A stretch of 64,000 nt of DNA, taken from positions 18,574,333 through 18,638,332 of the forward strand of contig NC_092189.1 of NCBI RefSeq assembly GCF_043641665.1, read 5' to 3'. Below the pieces are notes generated by a model. It did no database searches and was not told the origin of the DNA. It was given only the letters and a program-made list of their open reading frames with translations. Position numbers and translations under genes: made by a program. The stretch comes from Enoplosus armatus (lineage: Eukaryota > Chordata > Actinopteri > Centrarchiformes > Enoplosidae). Positions 47,668 through 58,765 of the stretch are shown here, in pieces (the stretch's first letter is position 1; every line of letters starts with the position of its first letter).

Positions 47668-47806
47668 CTTCAGCCTATATATTTTACATTTCTTCCTACA
47701 TTTACTCTCGCTTACTTAGAGCTTTCCTTTGTGCGCTTTCTCAAAGTCGACTTCATTTACTACAAGTTGGCGTTTCGGTGACAGACGCGTCTCATCACAC
47801 GTGTAA

Positions 47807-47842
47807 ATGACTCTTGGTTTGAATCGCGGATTAAGTTATTGA
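47807..47842 (+). other. Upstream ORF 2 in the leader exon (11 aa)
   Basis: An ATG preceded by AA begins an 11-codon frame (MTLGLNRGLSY) that closes with TGA inside the exon. The -3 base is T, so initiation context is weak. Its role as a uORF depends on the exon 1 model. Confidence 0.35.
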
Positions 47843-47893
47843 GATCATAAAGTCACTGGAGAGGAGGGGAAGAACTGTTTTCGGGATAAAGGC

Positions 47894-47923
47894 ATGGTGT
47901 GCGTGCAGGTCATCAGGGGGTGA
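47894..47923 (+). other. Upstream ORF 3 in the leader exon (9 aa)
   Basis: The frame AAAGGCATGG has G at -3 and G at +4, so it is the best initiation context of the three leader ATGs. It encodes 9 residues (MVCVQVIRG) and ends 36 nt before the predicted donor. A short uORF in good context followed by a spliced main ATG is a classic arrangement for reinitiation or repression. Confidence 0.4.
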
Positions 47924-47959
47924 CAGACTGGATATCTCGTCACTGCTGGGAGTTTTACA

Positions 47960-49354
47960 GTAAGTCTGTATTAATAAGCCAAAGTCACTGTTACATTTAT
48001 ATCATGTGGCCACATGTTTGTCTGGCGCACTTTATTGTGACTTTACAGGGAACTTATCACCTTTTGATTCCTTTTTTGAGTTATGTCATATTCCTACATG
48101 ATCTTCAACGGTATTGTACTGTACAGGAGTTGGTACTTAAAGTTAAGTGAGTTGTAACGTGTTGCAGCATTTACAAAGTTCACTCTGACTGTATGAAGTG
48201 ATTACAACTATAGACAGCACGTTCACATAGTGCACTATGGTTTAATAATGCCATACAATGCAAAGGGTTTATGATAATTACATCCGTTTTTTATTTATTC
48301 GATTGTAAATTATTGATTTTTAAACAAATGATAAATAAAAATGCATTAGACCTCCAGTCTGCAATCATCATAATGCAAACAGTCACAGGTTGCAGGCTCT
48401 CCTCCTCCTTAAAGAAACTTTTACATTTACAGCCACTGTCAGCTGATTTGTATGATGTTTATTTAGGGAATAAAGATTGTTCTTGCTGTAAGATCTACCT
48501 ATGCAAATAGAAATGCGACTAAACCTGATTTTGGTAATCAATTATCCTGCCCTTTTAAGTGTGTGGCAGATTCTGGTGAACTGAGACGCTGAGGTTGACA
48601 GGTACTGATCAAAGATACAGCATGTGAAGGACTGAAATAAGATCTCATAAGGTTCAGGGAAGAATTTATGTGGCGGAAAGATTAAAACCACTGTAAGGAG
48701 AGACATATGGACAGGTGGACAGAATAAATCTGTAAGAGTTTGACTTTCAGAAAGAAGGGTGTTTGAGTGCCGAGTAATGTTTATAAGACAGGATACACTG
48801 AATTGAAGAGATGGAGGTGAGTGCATGTGTTCTATATAACGTCTGCCTTTAGAGACTTGAAGCCTGGTAAGTTTTGAAAACACCCGCACAGGGATCAGTG
48901 GAGTTATAAGAAATACACACGTCTCTCAGTTTTGTTCAGAGAAACTGGGACTTTTATTTTATTACTTGCCTTTATTAAGGAATAATTTGATTATTTTCTA
49001 TCAACGTATTCCTATTTTTGCCTCTTCTAAAATTCAAGGCAGGTTTTCAACAAGATGGTCACCAGCTGTCAGCCAGTTGGTAGTAAATTAGCTTTTAATT
49101 CCTTTGCGCTTGCAGCTATTTTGGCAGCAATTAATCAAAAAAAACATCAGATGGGGAGATAATGAATGTGGCTGGTGGATTCTTGGAATAAATCAGATTC
49201 TGACAGTGGACAATACAGCTGTTTGATTAATGATTTATATATAGAGATGCAATCTAAAAGATTAAAATGTACCTTCAAGGTGGGAAATGATTTCTAAGTA
49301 TTTCTCAGTATCTCCTAAATATATAAATATTTCTCTCATTTCATTTCCTTTCAG
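47960..49354 (+). other. Intron 1 (predicted, 1395 bp)
   Basis: It is bounded by GTAAGT at 47960 and by a pyrimidine-rich TTCATTTCCTTTCAG acceptor ending at 49354. The interior is AT-rich, with no long open frame of coding character. I recognise no mobile element inside it. Confidence 0.5.
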
Positions 49355-49397
49355 ATAAAAGTGGCTGAGCATTCTTCTTCCTAAAAAATAAACCAAA
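49355..49397 (+). other. 5' UTR portion of exon 2
   Basis: These 43 nt lie between the predicted acceptor and the ATG. They contain no other ATG. The bases before the start are ACCAAAATG (A at -3), a good vertebrate initiation context. Confidence 0.6.
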
Positions 49398-49455
49398 ATG
49401 CTTCTCTGGGTCTTTCTGTTGCTGGAGATGGTCCTGATGTCTGCTGCTGCCAGAG
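49398..49455 (+). CDS. Signal-peptide exon of an unidentified secreted or membrane protein (first coding exon, partial)
   Basis: The exon encodes MLLWVFLLLEMVLMSAAAR and the first base of the next codon, followed by GTGAGT, an ideal donor at 49456. The peptide is a textbook signal sequence: a hydrophobic core rich in Leu, Val and Met (residues 2-14), then small residues (SAAA) suited to signal peptidase cleavage. The protein is therefore expected to enter the secretory pathway. The downstream intron is phase 1, the usual phase after signal-peptide exons and between extracellular modules such as immunoglobulin or EGF domains. The start was chosen because it is the first ATG of the exon, has A at -3, and opens directly into the hydrophobic segment. 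The mature part is not in sight; no convincing in-frame exon follows within 14.5 kb. Several receptor and cell-adhesion genes share this layout, and 19 residues of signal peptide cannot identify which. Confidence 0.6.
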
Positions 49456-50159
49456 GTGAGTAACAGAAGCACTGATTTTAACAAAGACTTGGAGCATTAG
49501 AGTTATCAGTGAGATAAATCTCTCTCCAGTCGTACTTGTAAAAAAGTCTTCCATAAGTTCACCTAGCGTGCAGCAAATTTACTGTAGTGAAATTTACTAT
49601 TTTTGCATTCTTGCTACGCTGCTGATCCAACCCCTGGAAGATTTATTTGAAACATGGTGGTACGATAGCTTTGACTGTGGTTTCAGACACAATTGTCTCA
49701 TTAAAGCTGAAAGTATGATGGGAGGACTGCAGAAACAAACCCTCTCCTCCATCTTCTCCGGCTTTTCTATCACATGTTCTTTGGAACTTCTTTAATTGTG
49801 TGCTTTGTAAACATGGTTGTAATCCTGTATTTGCTCATTCTGCACTGATACATTTCCTCAGATTTTGGAATATCTGCAGACACTCCCGGGGTGAACTTAA
49901 TGACCATAATGAATATCTTCAGATGGTCGGTGAACCTTTGACTTTGACTGGTTATTCAGTTACTGGCAGGTCTTCTTGCACTCGCCTGGCACTAGTGTGG
50001 TTTTCTACCTTCTGGTTATTTTACCTTGTTGGAGTAAAATGTTGTCTTTCAACTCTAATAATCTAAATTGAACAGTGAACAGCCTGCAGTAGTCTGCATG
50101 CTAACTTGAGTCTTTCAATAAAACTAAACATAACGAAAACAAACAACAACAGAGGCTGT

Positions 50160-50420
50160 ACATAGATGAGAACGATCTCTGACCCAGCCTGCAGGCATTA
50201 TGGGCAGACGGTCGCGGAGTTGGCGCCCGTTCCCGAGATCACACCGATGATGAGTTTTCAGTGGGAACAAAGCTGCATTCAGCGAGGCGAGGCCGGGCCA
50301 GTGTGCAGACACGGGGCCGAAAGTAAACACAGGGCCATAGACCGCAAAGAGATGAGATTAGATTAGCCTGTTAGGGATGTTTGCTGTGCAATGCCGCAGC
50401 ATTTCCTCCCCCTCACCGCC
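50160..50420. promoter_or_regulatory. CpG-rich intronic block, possible enhancer
   Basis: The strings ACGGTCGCGGAGTTGGCGCC, CGAGATCACACCGATGATG, GCGAGGCGAGGCCGGGCC and GGGGCCGAAAGTAAACACAG stand out from the CpG-poor intron, about 0.7 kb after the signal-peptide exon. An intronic regulatory element or alternative promoter is possible. There is no direct proof. Confidence 0.25.
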
Positions 50421-50490
50421 TGCAGTCTGTCAATGAAACCAGGACAGGCAGCGGAGAGAGGCAGAAGGCTGGGGTACGAGTGGAAGGGAG

Positions 50491-50521
50491 AGAAGAGGAG
50501 AGAGAGAGAGAGAGAGAGAAG
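50491..50521. repeat. (GA)n microsatellite in a purine-rich stretch
   Basis: A GA run lies within a purine-rich block from about 50445 to 50580. Confidence 0.85.
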
Positions 50522-51984
50522 GAAACAGATTATAGGAGGGGGTGTGAGAGAGAGGGCAGGAGAGCATGAAGAGGACAGAGCGGACAAAATACCATTATGA
50601 ACCTATTAGAAACTGAAGTTCTCCCTTATCTTGTGATGGGCTAAACTCGAGTTGCCAGACAGATCCTCTCTCTTGGTTAAAGTAAAGTATTAGCACTGGA
50701 GACATCTCTAACCGAGGCTGCTGTGAGGTTGAAGAAATGAAAAATGAAGCTATGTTTGTTTCTACATTAGCCTCAGGCAAGTGATATAAAAGTAGTTATT
50801 GTTATTTTTTGTTATTTATTCTGTTTTTTGGGTTTTTTTTTGCGATTGTAACACTGAAGATATGGCAGCTGAAAGACATCATGCCAGTAGGATGCTGGGT
50901 TTTGGTGGCTCCGTGGTCTGAGGTTCATTCCATGTAATTGTGATTGTAATTGTTGCAGCATGTAATGCAGCATGTCATCTATTCTCTGCCTTTAAACATT
51001 ACATAACAGTAGTCCAATATATAGTCCGCCTTTCTTGCTTTCTCCAGAGAAACGACACAGAGAAGCATTTTTATTAGCGTCTTGGTGACTGCTGAGATGT
51101 CCCAGAGAAATATGCATACCGGAGGAGGGTTACTCAGGGCAACTGTATAAACAATGAACAATAAAAAGCAAAATATCATAGGACACATCATGACATTTAG
51201 AATTGAAAACATGAACCCTTTTGTGGCCTCATCTGTCCGGGCAGTCCCCTTTGCACACAAGGTTCAGTTACAGTAAATGTAAAGGCACTATTGTATAAAT
51301 CCAGGAAGTTATGTCTCCCAGAACCTTTATGATGACTGCGAAGTACAGAGTGGCTTATTGTATTAAAGAAATAGCTAAATCAAAGCACAGCCCTGTATTG
51401 AAAAGTAGAGAACAAAACGGGTACTTTAATGATAAATACATAGATACCATGACGGCAAAATAGTTTGAATGGTTGTTACTGGGTGTGCTTGGACCTCGTG
51501 GGGGCTGAACATCAGATGGCAGAAGGCTGTTTTCCGCTTTGAGTGTTGATTGGCGAATGGAAGCAGGAACATTGGAATAGCAAAGTTCTTCGCTGTACGT
51601 CTGCAACAGACAGAGGTGAAGAGAAATGTTTGGAAATGGAGGGATGGAACTGGACAGAAAAGAGTGGAAGAGTGAGATACAGATACAGCCCAGAGATAGA
51701 GGCAACATTTATGCCCTCATTGCAGCAGATGTAGCGTCACCTAAACTGCACTCCGGAGGCTTACACAACCATGCTGTTTGAACCGGTGCATGAGACTGAG
51801 CAGCTGAGAGATTAGCATTCTCCCCTGTTAACTGAACAACAGTGAGCTCGAGTACAGGGGTCAAAGACTGGTAGTAGGCCAGTGCACCCTGGGCTACCTG
51901 CAGCTCCAGAAACAGTTAGGTTCAAGTGTGACCAGTGAGAGGGAAAGGTCCACCCGAAAACACTTTCTTACACTGTTAAAACAA

Positions 51985-52310
51985 TCGTCTGACATTTTAG
52001 GAAATATGCCTTTTCACTTTCTTGTCAAGAATTACATGACAAGATGGATAGCACTCTCGTGTCTGTATGCTAAATATGAAGCAACAGCCAGGAGACAGTT
52101 AGCTTAGCCTAGCATAAAGACTGGAAACAGGGTGAAATAACTAGCCTTGGAGGGAGTTATGAGCTGTTATGTGTGGGACTATTTCTTGGCTGGGCTCACT
52201 AATTTCCTGAAGTGTCCGCTGGTTGCCTGGCAACCTCACGGTGACAAGTCACCGCTTCTCGCACATAACCCCTCGTAAAACCACAACTTATTGTTTTTAC
52301 ACTTGGATGA
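51985..52310 (+). mobile_element. Copy of a teleost dispersed repeat ('TTAGCTTAGCCTAGCATAAAGACTGG')
   Basis: The ordered phrases are TGACATTTTAGGAAATATGC, TCTGTATGCTAAATATGAAG, CAACAGCCAGGAGACAGTTA, TAGCATAAAGACTGGAAACA, GGACTATTTCTTGGCTGG and GTTGCCTGGCAACCTCACGG. They match a family that I remember as widespread in percomorphs. At 52258-52300, CATAACCCCTCGTAAAACCA and CAACTTATTGTTTTTACACT belong to the opposite strand of the same family, so the copy looks partly inverted or composite. Confidence 0.6.
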
Positions 52311-53362
52311 ACTGTTTCTTTAAAAGCAACAGAGCATTGTTTGCATTTTGTTGTGTGTATTTTTCCTCCTGGCTAAATGTAGATGAAGTAATACTACATC
52401 AATATTTCCACTGCAGCTACAAGTACACGAGGTACACAGCTTCCCTCGAGACCATTCTTCTTTTCTTTGCATTTAACAGTCTTACAGAGAAACCCATTTC
52501 AGAAGAGCAGCTGTTGCATTTTGAGCGACTTGACTTTGTCTTCAGTGGAAAAACTTATGTGAACTTTTAGCTCTGTTGCTCTCTCAGGGCTGATGATGAG
52601 GCAGGTGGCAGGTGAGGAAGAGTATCCCAAAAAACACTTGGAATGCACTGAACAGATCAAGCGTTTGTTTATTGGTTCATATGTGCTTGCCTTTGTTTCT
52701 GCATGTCTCCGTGCACATACACACAAATGCCACGTGTATGTCAGATGGTTATCAGCATGTCAGATGGTATTTACGTAAGCCAGCTGTTAAACGCTTCATG
52801 GTCAAACAACTGGAGCAGGGCAGAGAGGATAGTGACAATGTGATTATTGAAGTTACTCCAGCAGAGACTTTCATTTGTTCTTTGCTTCTACCTGTGACGC
52901 TGTGTGTTGAAATGACCTACAGTGTGTATCATCACACACTCTCTCACTCTTGTCTTGTCTCACTCGTCCACCCCAATCCTTTGAAGCAGATTCAGAAAAC
53001 AGAGGATATACCAAGAAATGAGATGATGAGTTTGGGTTTGTGTACATTGTTTCCTGACGCACAGTTCTGTCTAAACAATTTAATGTTTTCCATGTGATTG
53101 TGCCGCATCGACCACCCATTGGCCAGAGGGAGGGAGAAGAAAAGGAGAGAGATGGGAGAGTTCATTTGTTGTTACACCAAGTGTAAAAAGTAACACATTA
53201 AAAATGCATCTTCGTTGTTTTGATGGTTGTAAAGCGGAGACGCACACGCAGCAACAGAGAAAGACACGAGAGACAGTGCAGAGTGTAAATGACAGAATAC
53301 ACAGATGCTGAAAACGTATACAACCAGAGGACGCTACCCATAAATATGACTTAACACATGTA

Positions 53363-53364
<2 letters not shown>

Positions 53365-53400
<36 letters not shown>
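53365..53400. repeat. (CA)18 microsatellite
   Basis: This is a perfect CA run. The minus-strand VCVCVC frame is an artefact. Confidence 0.95.
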
Positions 53401-53402
<2 letters not shown>

Positions 53403-53914
53403 CCACAATCACTTAACAACCTCCTGCCCCACACACTCATTACTGAGGAATGTAATTAGCATGCTAACACTAACAATGATGGCAGGAGAGGATTGCGGTT
53501 AGGTAAAAAGGACTGGAGGAGGAGGTGCACCAGAGACACAAGCAATGGATAACTAACAGAGCTGTAAACTCCTGTAGAAAAGTAAAGAGACAACTAGATA
53601 ACAAGACCAACAGACAGACAGAGGTGTCTGTTTCTCCTCAGGATTGTAGTGGAAGCCATCCACAGACGTATAAAGTACTAGATGAGCCTGGGCCTTATAA
53701 AGAAATGGGAGTTGGATGGGAGAGCTGCATGAATGAACGGAGGGGAGTGACAGTGCCTTTAAGGGCCGCAGTCAGACGAAAAAACGAGTACCATTCTCTC
53801 AAAAGGACACTCTAACTTTTGTTTAACTTGTCTTTGGACAAGGGTTTATGAGACAGAAGAGCAGCAAATCCTTATATATGAGAAGCAGGAACCAGAGAGT
53901 GTTCGGAGTCGATT

Positions 53915-53960
53915 CATTTTCTCTGGATCAATTAATCAACTAATCGTTTCAACTATTGTA
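53915..53960. mobile_element. Short fragment of an 'ATTAATCAACTAATCGTTTCAACT' repeat
   Basis: GGATCAATTAATCAACTAAT then CGTTTCAACTATTG resembles a phrase frequent in fish dispersed repeats. It is too short for a firm family call. Confidence 0.35.
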
Positions 53961-54590
53961 TTATTTACCAGTTGGGTCAACTTCAAGCTAAATGGTCGCG
54001 GCATAAGTAGTGTCCAACTTGCAGGGCTAAAAAAGGGACAGCAGATAGTGGCAATAATTACAGGTATAGGCCCCCCATCTCTGAATATTGAGATTTGGTG
54101 ATCAATGTATTTCAGTATGGAAAGCACTGGCCTTGGTTACAAATGCGTCTATCTAACAAGGAGTTGTAGATGACCAATGAATAAAAAAGGGTTAAACTTT
54201 GATGAATCGTGCCAATTTTATGTTTAAACTTCACCCATCTTGTTGTTGTGTTTTCCCACTCACTCTTCCAAATGAAAGCTAACTAAAGTAAGCACTGATT
54301 AACCAATTTATTACATTTTGTAATAAAACACATTGTGTTAGTTGTGGTAGACATCTCCTCAGGAATGGAGGAGAAGGAGGAGAAGGAGGGCATCTTGATT
54401 CCTCATAGAGTAAACAACTGCATACCACAGACAGATGCTTCAAACACAGAACTTCACCTCATTGTAAACAGACACACTCACATCAGTAAATCCCCTCCAC
54501 CCGCTCCTGTGTTTTTAAGCATGCAACGCGTCCTAAGTCACAGCTAACTATCGTAAATACCATTTGACATGCTAACCATTATATGGCCTG

Positions 54591-54746
54591 ATGCTGCTGC
54601 TGGTGGTGGGCATCTGCCTGCCAGCCTCAGTGTTTGCAGTGGAAGAGCTTGATCCAGACCACCAGAGCCGAGTGAAATCTTCATCAGCATCCATGCAAGG
54701 AGATTTTAGAAAAGTGCATTTTCTCCGGCATGGGACCAACATTTAA
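54591..54746 (+). CDS. Candidate small secreted ORF (51 aa), hypothetical
   Basis: The ATG opens a 51-codon frame that starts MLLLVVGICLPASVFA and ends in TAA. The N-terminus is a plausible signal peptide: six strongly hydrophobic residues in a row, a helix-breaking Pro, and Ala-X-Val-Phe-Ala before an acidic mature start (VEELDPDHQ). The mature part would be about 35 residues, Ser/Lys/Arg-rich, with no Cys and no transmembrane segment. The start context is poor (C at -3). The hydrophobic run is encoded by CTG/GTG triplets, which can arise from simple repeats, so chance is a real alternative. It could also be an alternative first exon. No splice site or polyA signal tied to it was found. Confidence 0.2.
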   Translation: MLLLVVGICLPASVFAVEELDPDHQSRVKSSSASMQGDFRKVHFLRHGTNI

Positions 54747-55899
54747 TATAAATGTTTTTCAGTTAGTGAAGAACATTTTTACAGCTTGTTTTCTGCCTGC
54801 CTGTTCCCTGGAACTGATTACATTATTGTGCAGCTTAATTTATTATTTCACGTCATTTTGCCTTTTAAATAAGAGAAAAGGCAGAAACGTTCAACCCATG
54901 TGGTGTTTGTTGATTACATGGTGATTAACAGACAAAGGGAAGCTTCAAAGGGCACAAATGACTCTTTCAGTTCCTCTTGTTAAATCCTAACGTCGGGGCC
55001 AAATGCTGTCTTGTTTGGCTGTTTGGACAAGTCGAGCTGTGACAAATGAGAAGCTGAAAGAAAGATTGTCACTTTAAAAAAACAGACTCATCTAGTGTTT
55101 ATTGTAAACTCTCTATGGGATCATCAGCCTATAATTTCATTAGAAATCATTTTCACCCAAAAGATTAACCAGCACTGACATGAACCCATTTGCAGGCAGC
55201 TGAATGGGGACCTTAAGGGGCGGCCTCTCTCCCCCACACCCCACTTTCGTAACCACTGTTCTCCTTCTCAGAGTTTTACAGGGCCTGTTAATGTTAAAGG
55301 CTATTAGCCAACATTTAGATAAAGTCAATGTTTGCTTTGACTTTGCTAATGGTGGGGTAGTAATGGGGCTGTCTGGACGTTCTCTGTGGGGGTTGATGGT
55401 GTGTCGCGGTCACGTGAAGATGTGATGTGTGTTTGTGAAGGCGGGTGCAGCAGAGAGAAGAGCAACAGGAGAAGATAAGATAGCAGGAGGAGGCTTTGTG
55501 GAGAGAAATGTTAAAGAACAATGAGCCCTTAACATACAGTTTCCTCATTTCCTCCCCTGAAGTAGCCATAAGGAAATAAACCATGTTTTTATGGAGGTAC
55601 CGTTCATTCAAATTCTTGATGTCTTGAGCATAATTTCATATATATTTCCTTAAAAGTCAGCCTGACATATTTGGTATCTTTGGAAACTTTTGAACCTCCT
55701 TTAGAATAAGCTTCTCTCTCTGCTCTTTGTCTTACTCTCTTTCTTCTTCAGCTTCCCTGTCTCTCTCCTACATAGTGCAGTATTGTGTGGGTCGTGGCGC
55801 CACAGTGCTGTATTGTGGTCTCAGTGGGGTTGGGGTATGTTTGGTCAACGCTACAGCACTGCGGGTCACAGGTCAGCCAGTGGATCAGGGAGGGGTCAG

Positions 55900-55945
55900 G
55901 GAGAGTGTGTGTGTGTGTGGGGGGGGGGTTTGTACGTGTATGTGT
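55900..55945. repeat. (GT)n with G-run
   Basis: A short GT run is followed by nine to ten consecutive G and then GTACGTGTATGTGTGTG. Confidence 0.75.
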
Positions 55946-58499
55946 GTGTCTAAGATAGGGTCAGAGAAGACACATGCCAGCACCAGAGGAGACTGTAATA
56001 ACACAACAGGAACCCCACAGGCACACTCTGCTTTCACTCCTTTATCTCCTCTCTGTCTCCGTTCAATAACCTCATTGACATGTATGTCAGAAACAGGATT
56101 ACCAAACATTAATCAATACATTCAACTATTATGAAGATGAAGATTGTGTTTCCATCCAAATGCAACGCAAGTTCACAAATGCAAAGCACAAAACGTGTTA
56201 TTACTTTATCATGTTTATTACATTTGGCAGAATCTCTGGCACAATGTTTTTTTTTTATGGTTCACCACATGCATTTCATGGGACGCAGGAGTTTCAATCA
56301 TTAACATTGATACACTATTTAAACTGACACAGACACACCTACTTAACCCTAATGAGACTCTCTGATAATGATAATGATTTCTTCAAGACAAAAGAAATCA
56401 TTGAAGTTATCAACCGTGACCACATAATGACTTTTGAGATACCAGATATGTTGTAAATGTAGATTATAGTGATTGCAGTGAGCCCATTAGCCCAACTACT
56501 TTCACTCAAACTACTAAAAACACACATTTCCCTTTCACCCCTGGTGGTATCTAACCTTGCAGATAGATTGGTTCTCTTTACCCAGCACTGAAAACCAGTG
56601 AAACAATGTTCCAGGTTACTTTGGATAATCAATAGACTTTGCAATCAATGGATTCAAAGGTGAAACAAAACAGTAAAAACTGTCCACAGGGAGGTCTGAG
56701 TGAGCGTCACTCACCTAATTGTTTCTACTGGCTTTACATCACCTCTCTCTGATCTGTCTGTTCTCTCCGTCACTTTCTATCTCGCTCTCTGACATTTTAA
56801 TTCCTCTGCCACTTTCTTTGTCTCCGCTGGTTTCTCTCTCCCTTGTCTACCCTTCAATCAGACCCTTTCCAACCCCCCTTTAACCCCCTCCTACCACACA
56901 CACAGTCTCCAGCTGTTATTCCTGATGGTGTTACAAATGAGACGTTACAAATGAGATGCTGAAAGGTGATCGCTGCAGACCCTTGTTTTCTTTGGGCTTC
57001 AGACTGTCCAGATTGGGGTCTAGTTGGGGAGTGATCCAGCAGTCATGGCAACTGTGTGTGTGTGTTTGCGTTATAGACTGTAATAGACAGAAACAGAAGA
57101 ATACACTAAACCAAAAATACCACCATTATGACCTTAGTCTCAAATGTGATGTGATTGACATGTTATGGACAGTCAGCCACACTCTCCGTCCTTGGTTGTT
57201 TATTAGAAACACAGATGACCTTCGACCCCAGGAAGTGGAGGCTGATCGGGGGCAGGATGTTAAGGCGGACGGCTTTAGGAAATACTTTTTTTAAGCTGTT
57301 GCTGTAGCTTCTAGCTGTGACATTGTGCCTGTTCCGTTGAGCTCTTATTCATGTCAATTTTAACGTACACAGTCTTTGGTGATGCAAAACCAAGTCTTAG
57401 ATACATACTGATATCATATATACATATACAAGTTTTGCATATAGCAGGTTGCATTATTTCATCTAAAATTACAGGATGCCTGTAAATATGCCTGCCTGTT
57501 TCTTGTTTTTCACTGCTTTGTCTTCTCTAAAAAAGCAGGAAATGCTATAGGACCTAGTATTCTCTATTTAAGGGACCATAAATGGCAGTAAAAAACAGTT
57601 CCACACTGATTTTCCTTGTTGTGGCATGTGTTGGGCGAAGACCAAAAAACTAAAACTAAAACATGGCACAAAGTTGAAAACCGCCACACATGAGGGGACA
57701 CAAACGCAGTCGTCTTTTTCTGCAGTGCCAGCTGTCGATGTGGAATCCATACTGCAGGGGGAATGTGAGAGGAGTGTGAGAGATGTGGGGGTGGGTTCAG
57801 CAAGACGGGGACTCTGGAGGGGGCAAATACACTGGTGACTGTGACTGTGACTCTGTGGCCAAACAAATACATTTTTATGGTCTCAAAATTTATGATGCAA
57901 CATTTACATTAATGTATTTTGACATCATTCATCATTTGCCACCAATGGTTGACGTAGGCTGCTTATATTACTGTGTTTTTTAAGTGTGAAAAGCTGTGGA
58001 AAAGGCCTTATTTTAGAAAATAACTAGTCCGTAAGATGTGTTGTCCGACCATATCAAAAGACAAAAGTGTTAAAAGCTGTTCTGAACGTCCTCACTCGAA
58101 GGTGGAGTGAAAGGCTGGCCGTCATAGAGGGGGAAGATGCGATCATTGTTTAAAAATGGGGATAATGGCGCACAAACAGCCTTTCAAACAGCCTCTGTCT
58201 GGAAGACATTCATAGTGTTGCAATCGTTTGTACACACAAAAAGTGAGAGAAATAGTTGTGTAAAGAATGAAAGAAGAGAGCTAAACAGAGGAGTTCAAAC
58301 TCTGCTGACTGGCTGACTTCCACACAGCTGACCAGTCACTGCGTGACATGAGTGTGACTGTCAGGTTGTTTCTTTCAGAAAGTTGTCAGACCAGGCCCCC
58401 TGAAGGTGTGGGGGAGGGGTTTCTGAAGCTATTCAACCATCTGATGAGCACTTCTGATGAAATATACTGGCTTTATAATTTGTGGATTTAGCTTTACAT

Positions 58500-58760
58500 C
58501 AAGTGAATTTCACTTGAAGTGCTGTGAATCTGGCTTTAAATGTGTGACTTGGCCCTAAACTTGTTGGATCTGTCTGTAAAAGCTGTTGTTTTTGGATCCA
58601 AAGGTTGTAGGTTTTGATTTAAATCTACTATATCTGAACCTTCTGCACTTGGCTTTAAATCTAGGGAATTTGGATGTGCAGATAGTGAATTTGGCCTTGA
58701 ATATAGTGAACCTGGTTTTGAATATATTGGACCTGGCTTTAACATTGTGAATTAGGCTTT
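58500..58760. repeat. Degenerate 21-bp minisatellite (about 11 units)
   Basis: Units of about 21 bp with the approximate form TTGGCTTTAAATCTAGTGAAC recur from about 58527 to 58750. Examples are CCTGGTTTTGAATATATTGGA, TTTGGCCTTGAATATAGTGAA and CTTGGCTTTAAATCTAGGGAA, adjacent or separated by drifted units. As 21 is divisible by 3, the minus strand stays open with heptads like TIFKAKF; this is a repeat effect. A 17-bp palindrome (58500-58516) begins the array. Confidence 0.7.
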
Positions 58761-58765
58761 GTTTG

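Larger units (their letters stand above)
47430..47959 (+). other. Probable untranslated exon 1 (5' UTR) of a secreted or membrane protein gene
   Basis: This GC- and CpG-richer stretch follows the CCAAT cluster and ends at ACA|GTAAGT, with the GT at 47960-47961, a perfect +1 to +6 donor. The left edge is approximate because no initiator is recognisable. It contains three ATG-initiated ORFs that close within the exon (47611-47667, 47807-47842 and 47894-47923) and no open frame running into the donor from an ATG. This fits a leader exon rather than a coding exon. It is joined by inference to the signal-peptide exon 1.4 kb downstream. Vertebrate receptor genes often have this layout of a non-coding exon 1 followed by a signal-peptide exon 2. 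Confidence 0.55.

Noticed and set aside
47454..47810. 118-codon + frame across the leader exon
   Set aside because: It starts only at a GTG, has no domain, and overlaps closed uORFs. It is better explained as 5' UTR.
52612..53097. 161-codon + frame (the longest)
   Set aside because: It depends on a non-canonical start, has no domain or signal, and does not sit between convincing splice sites.
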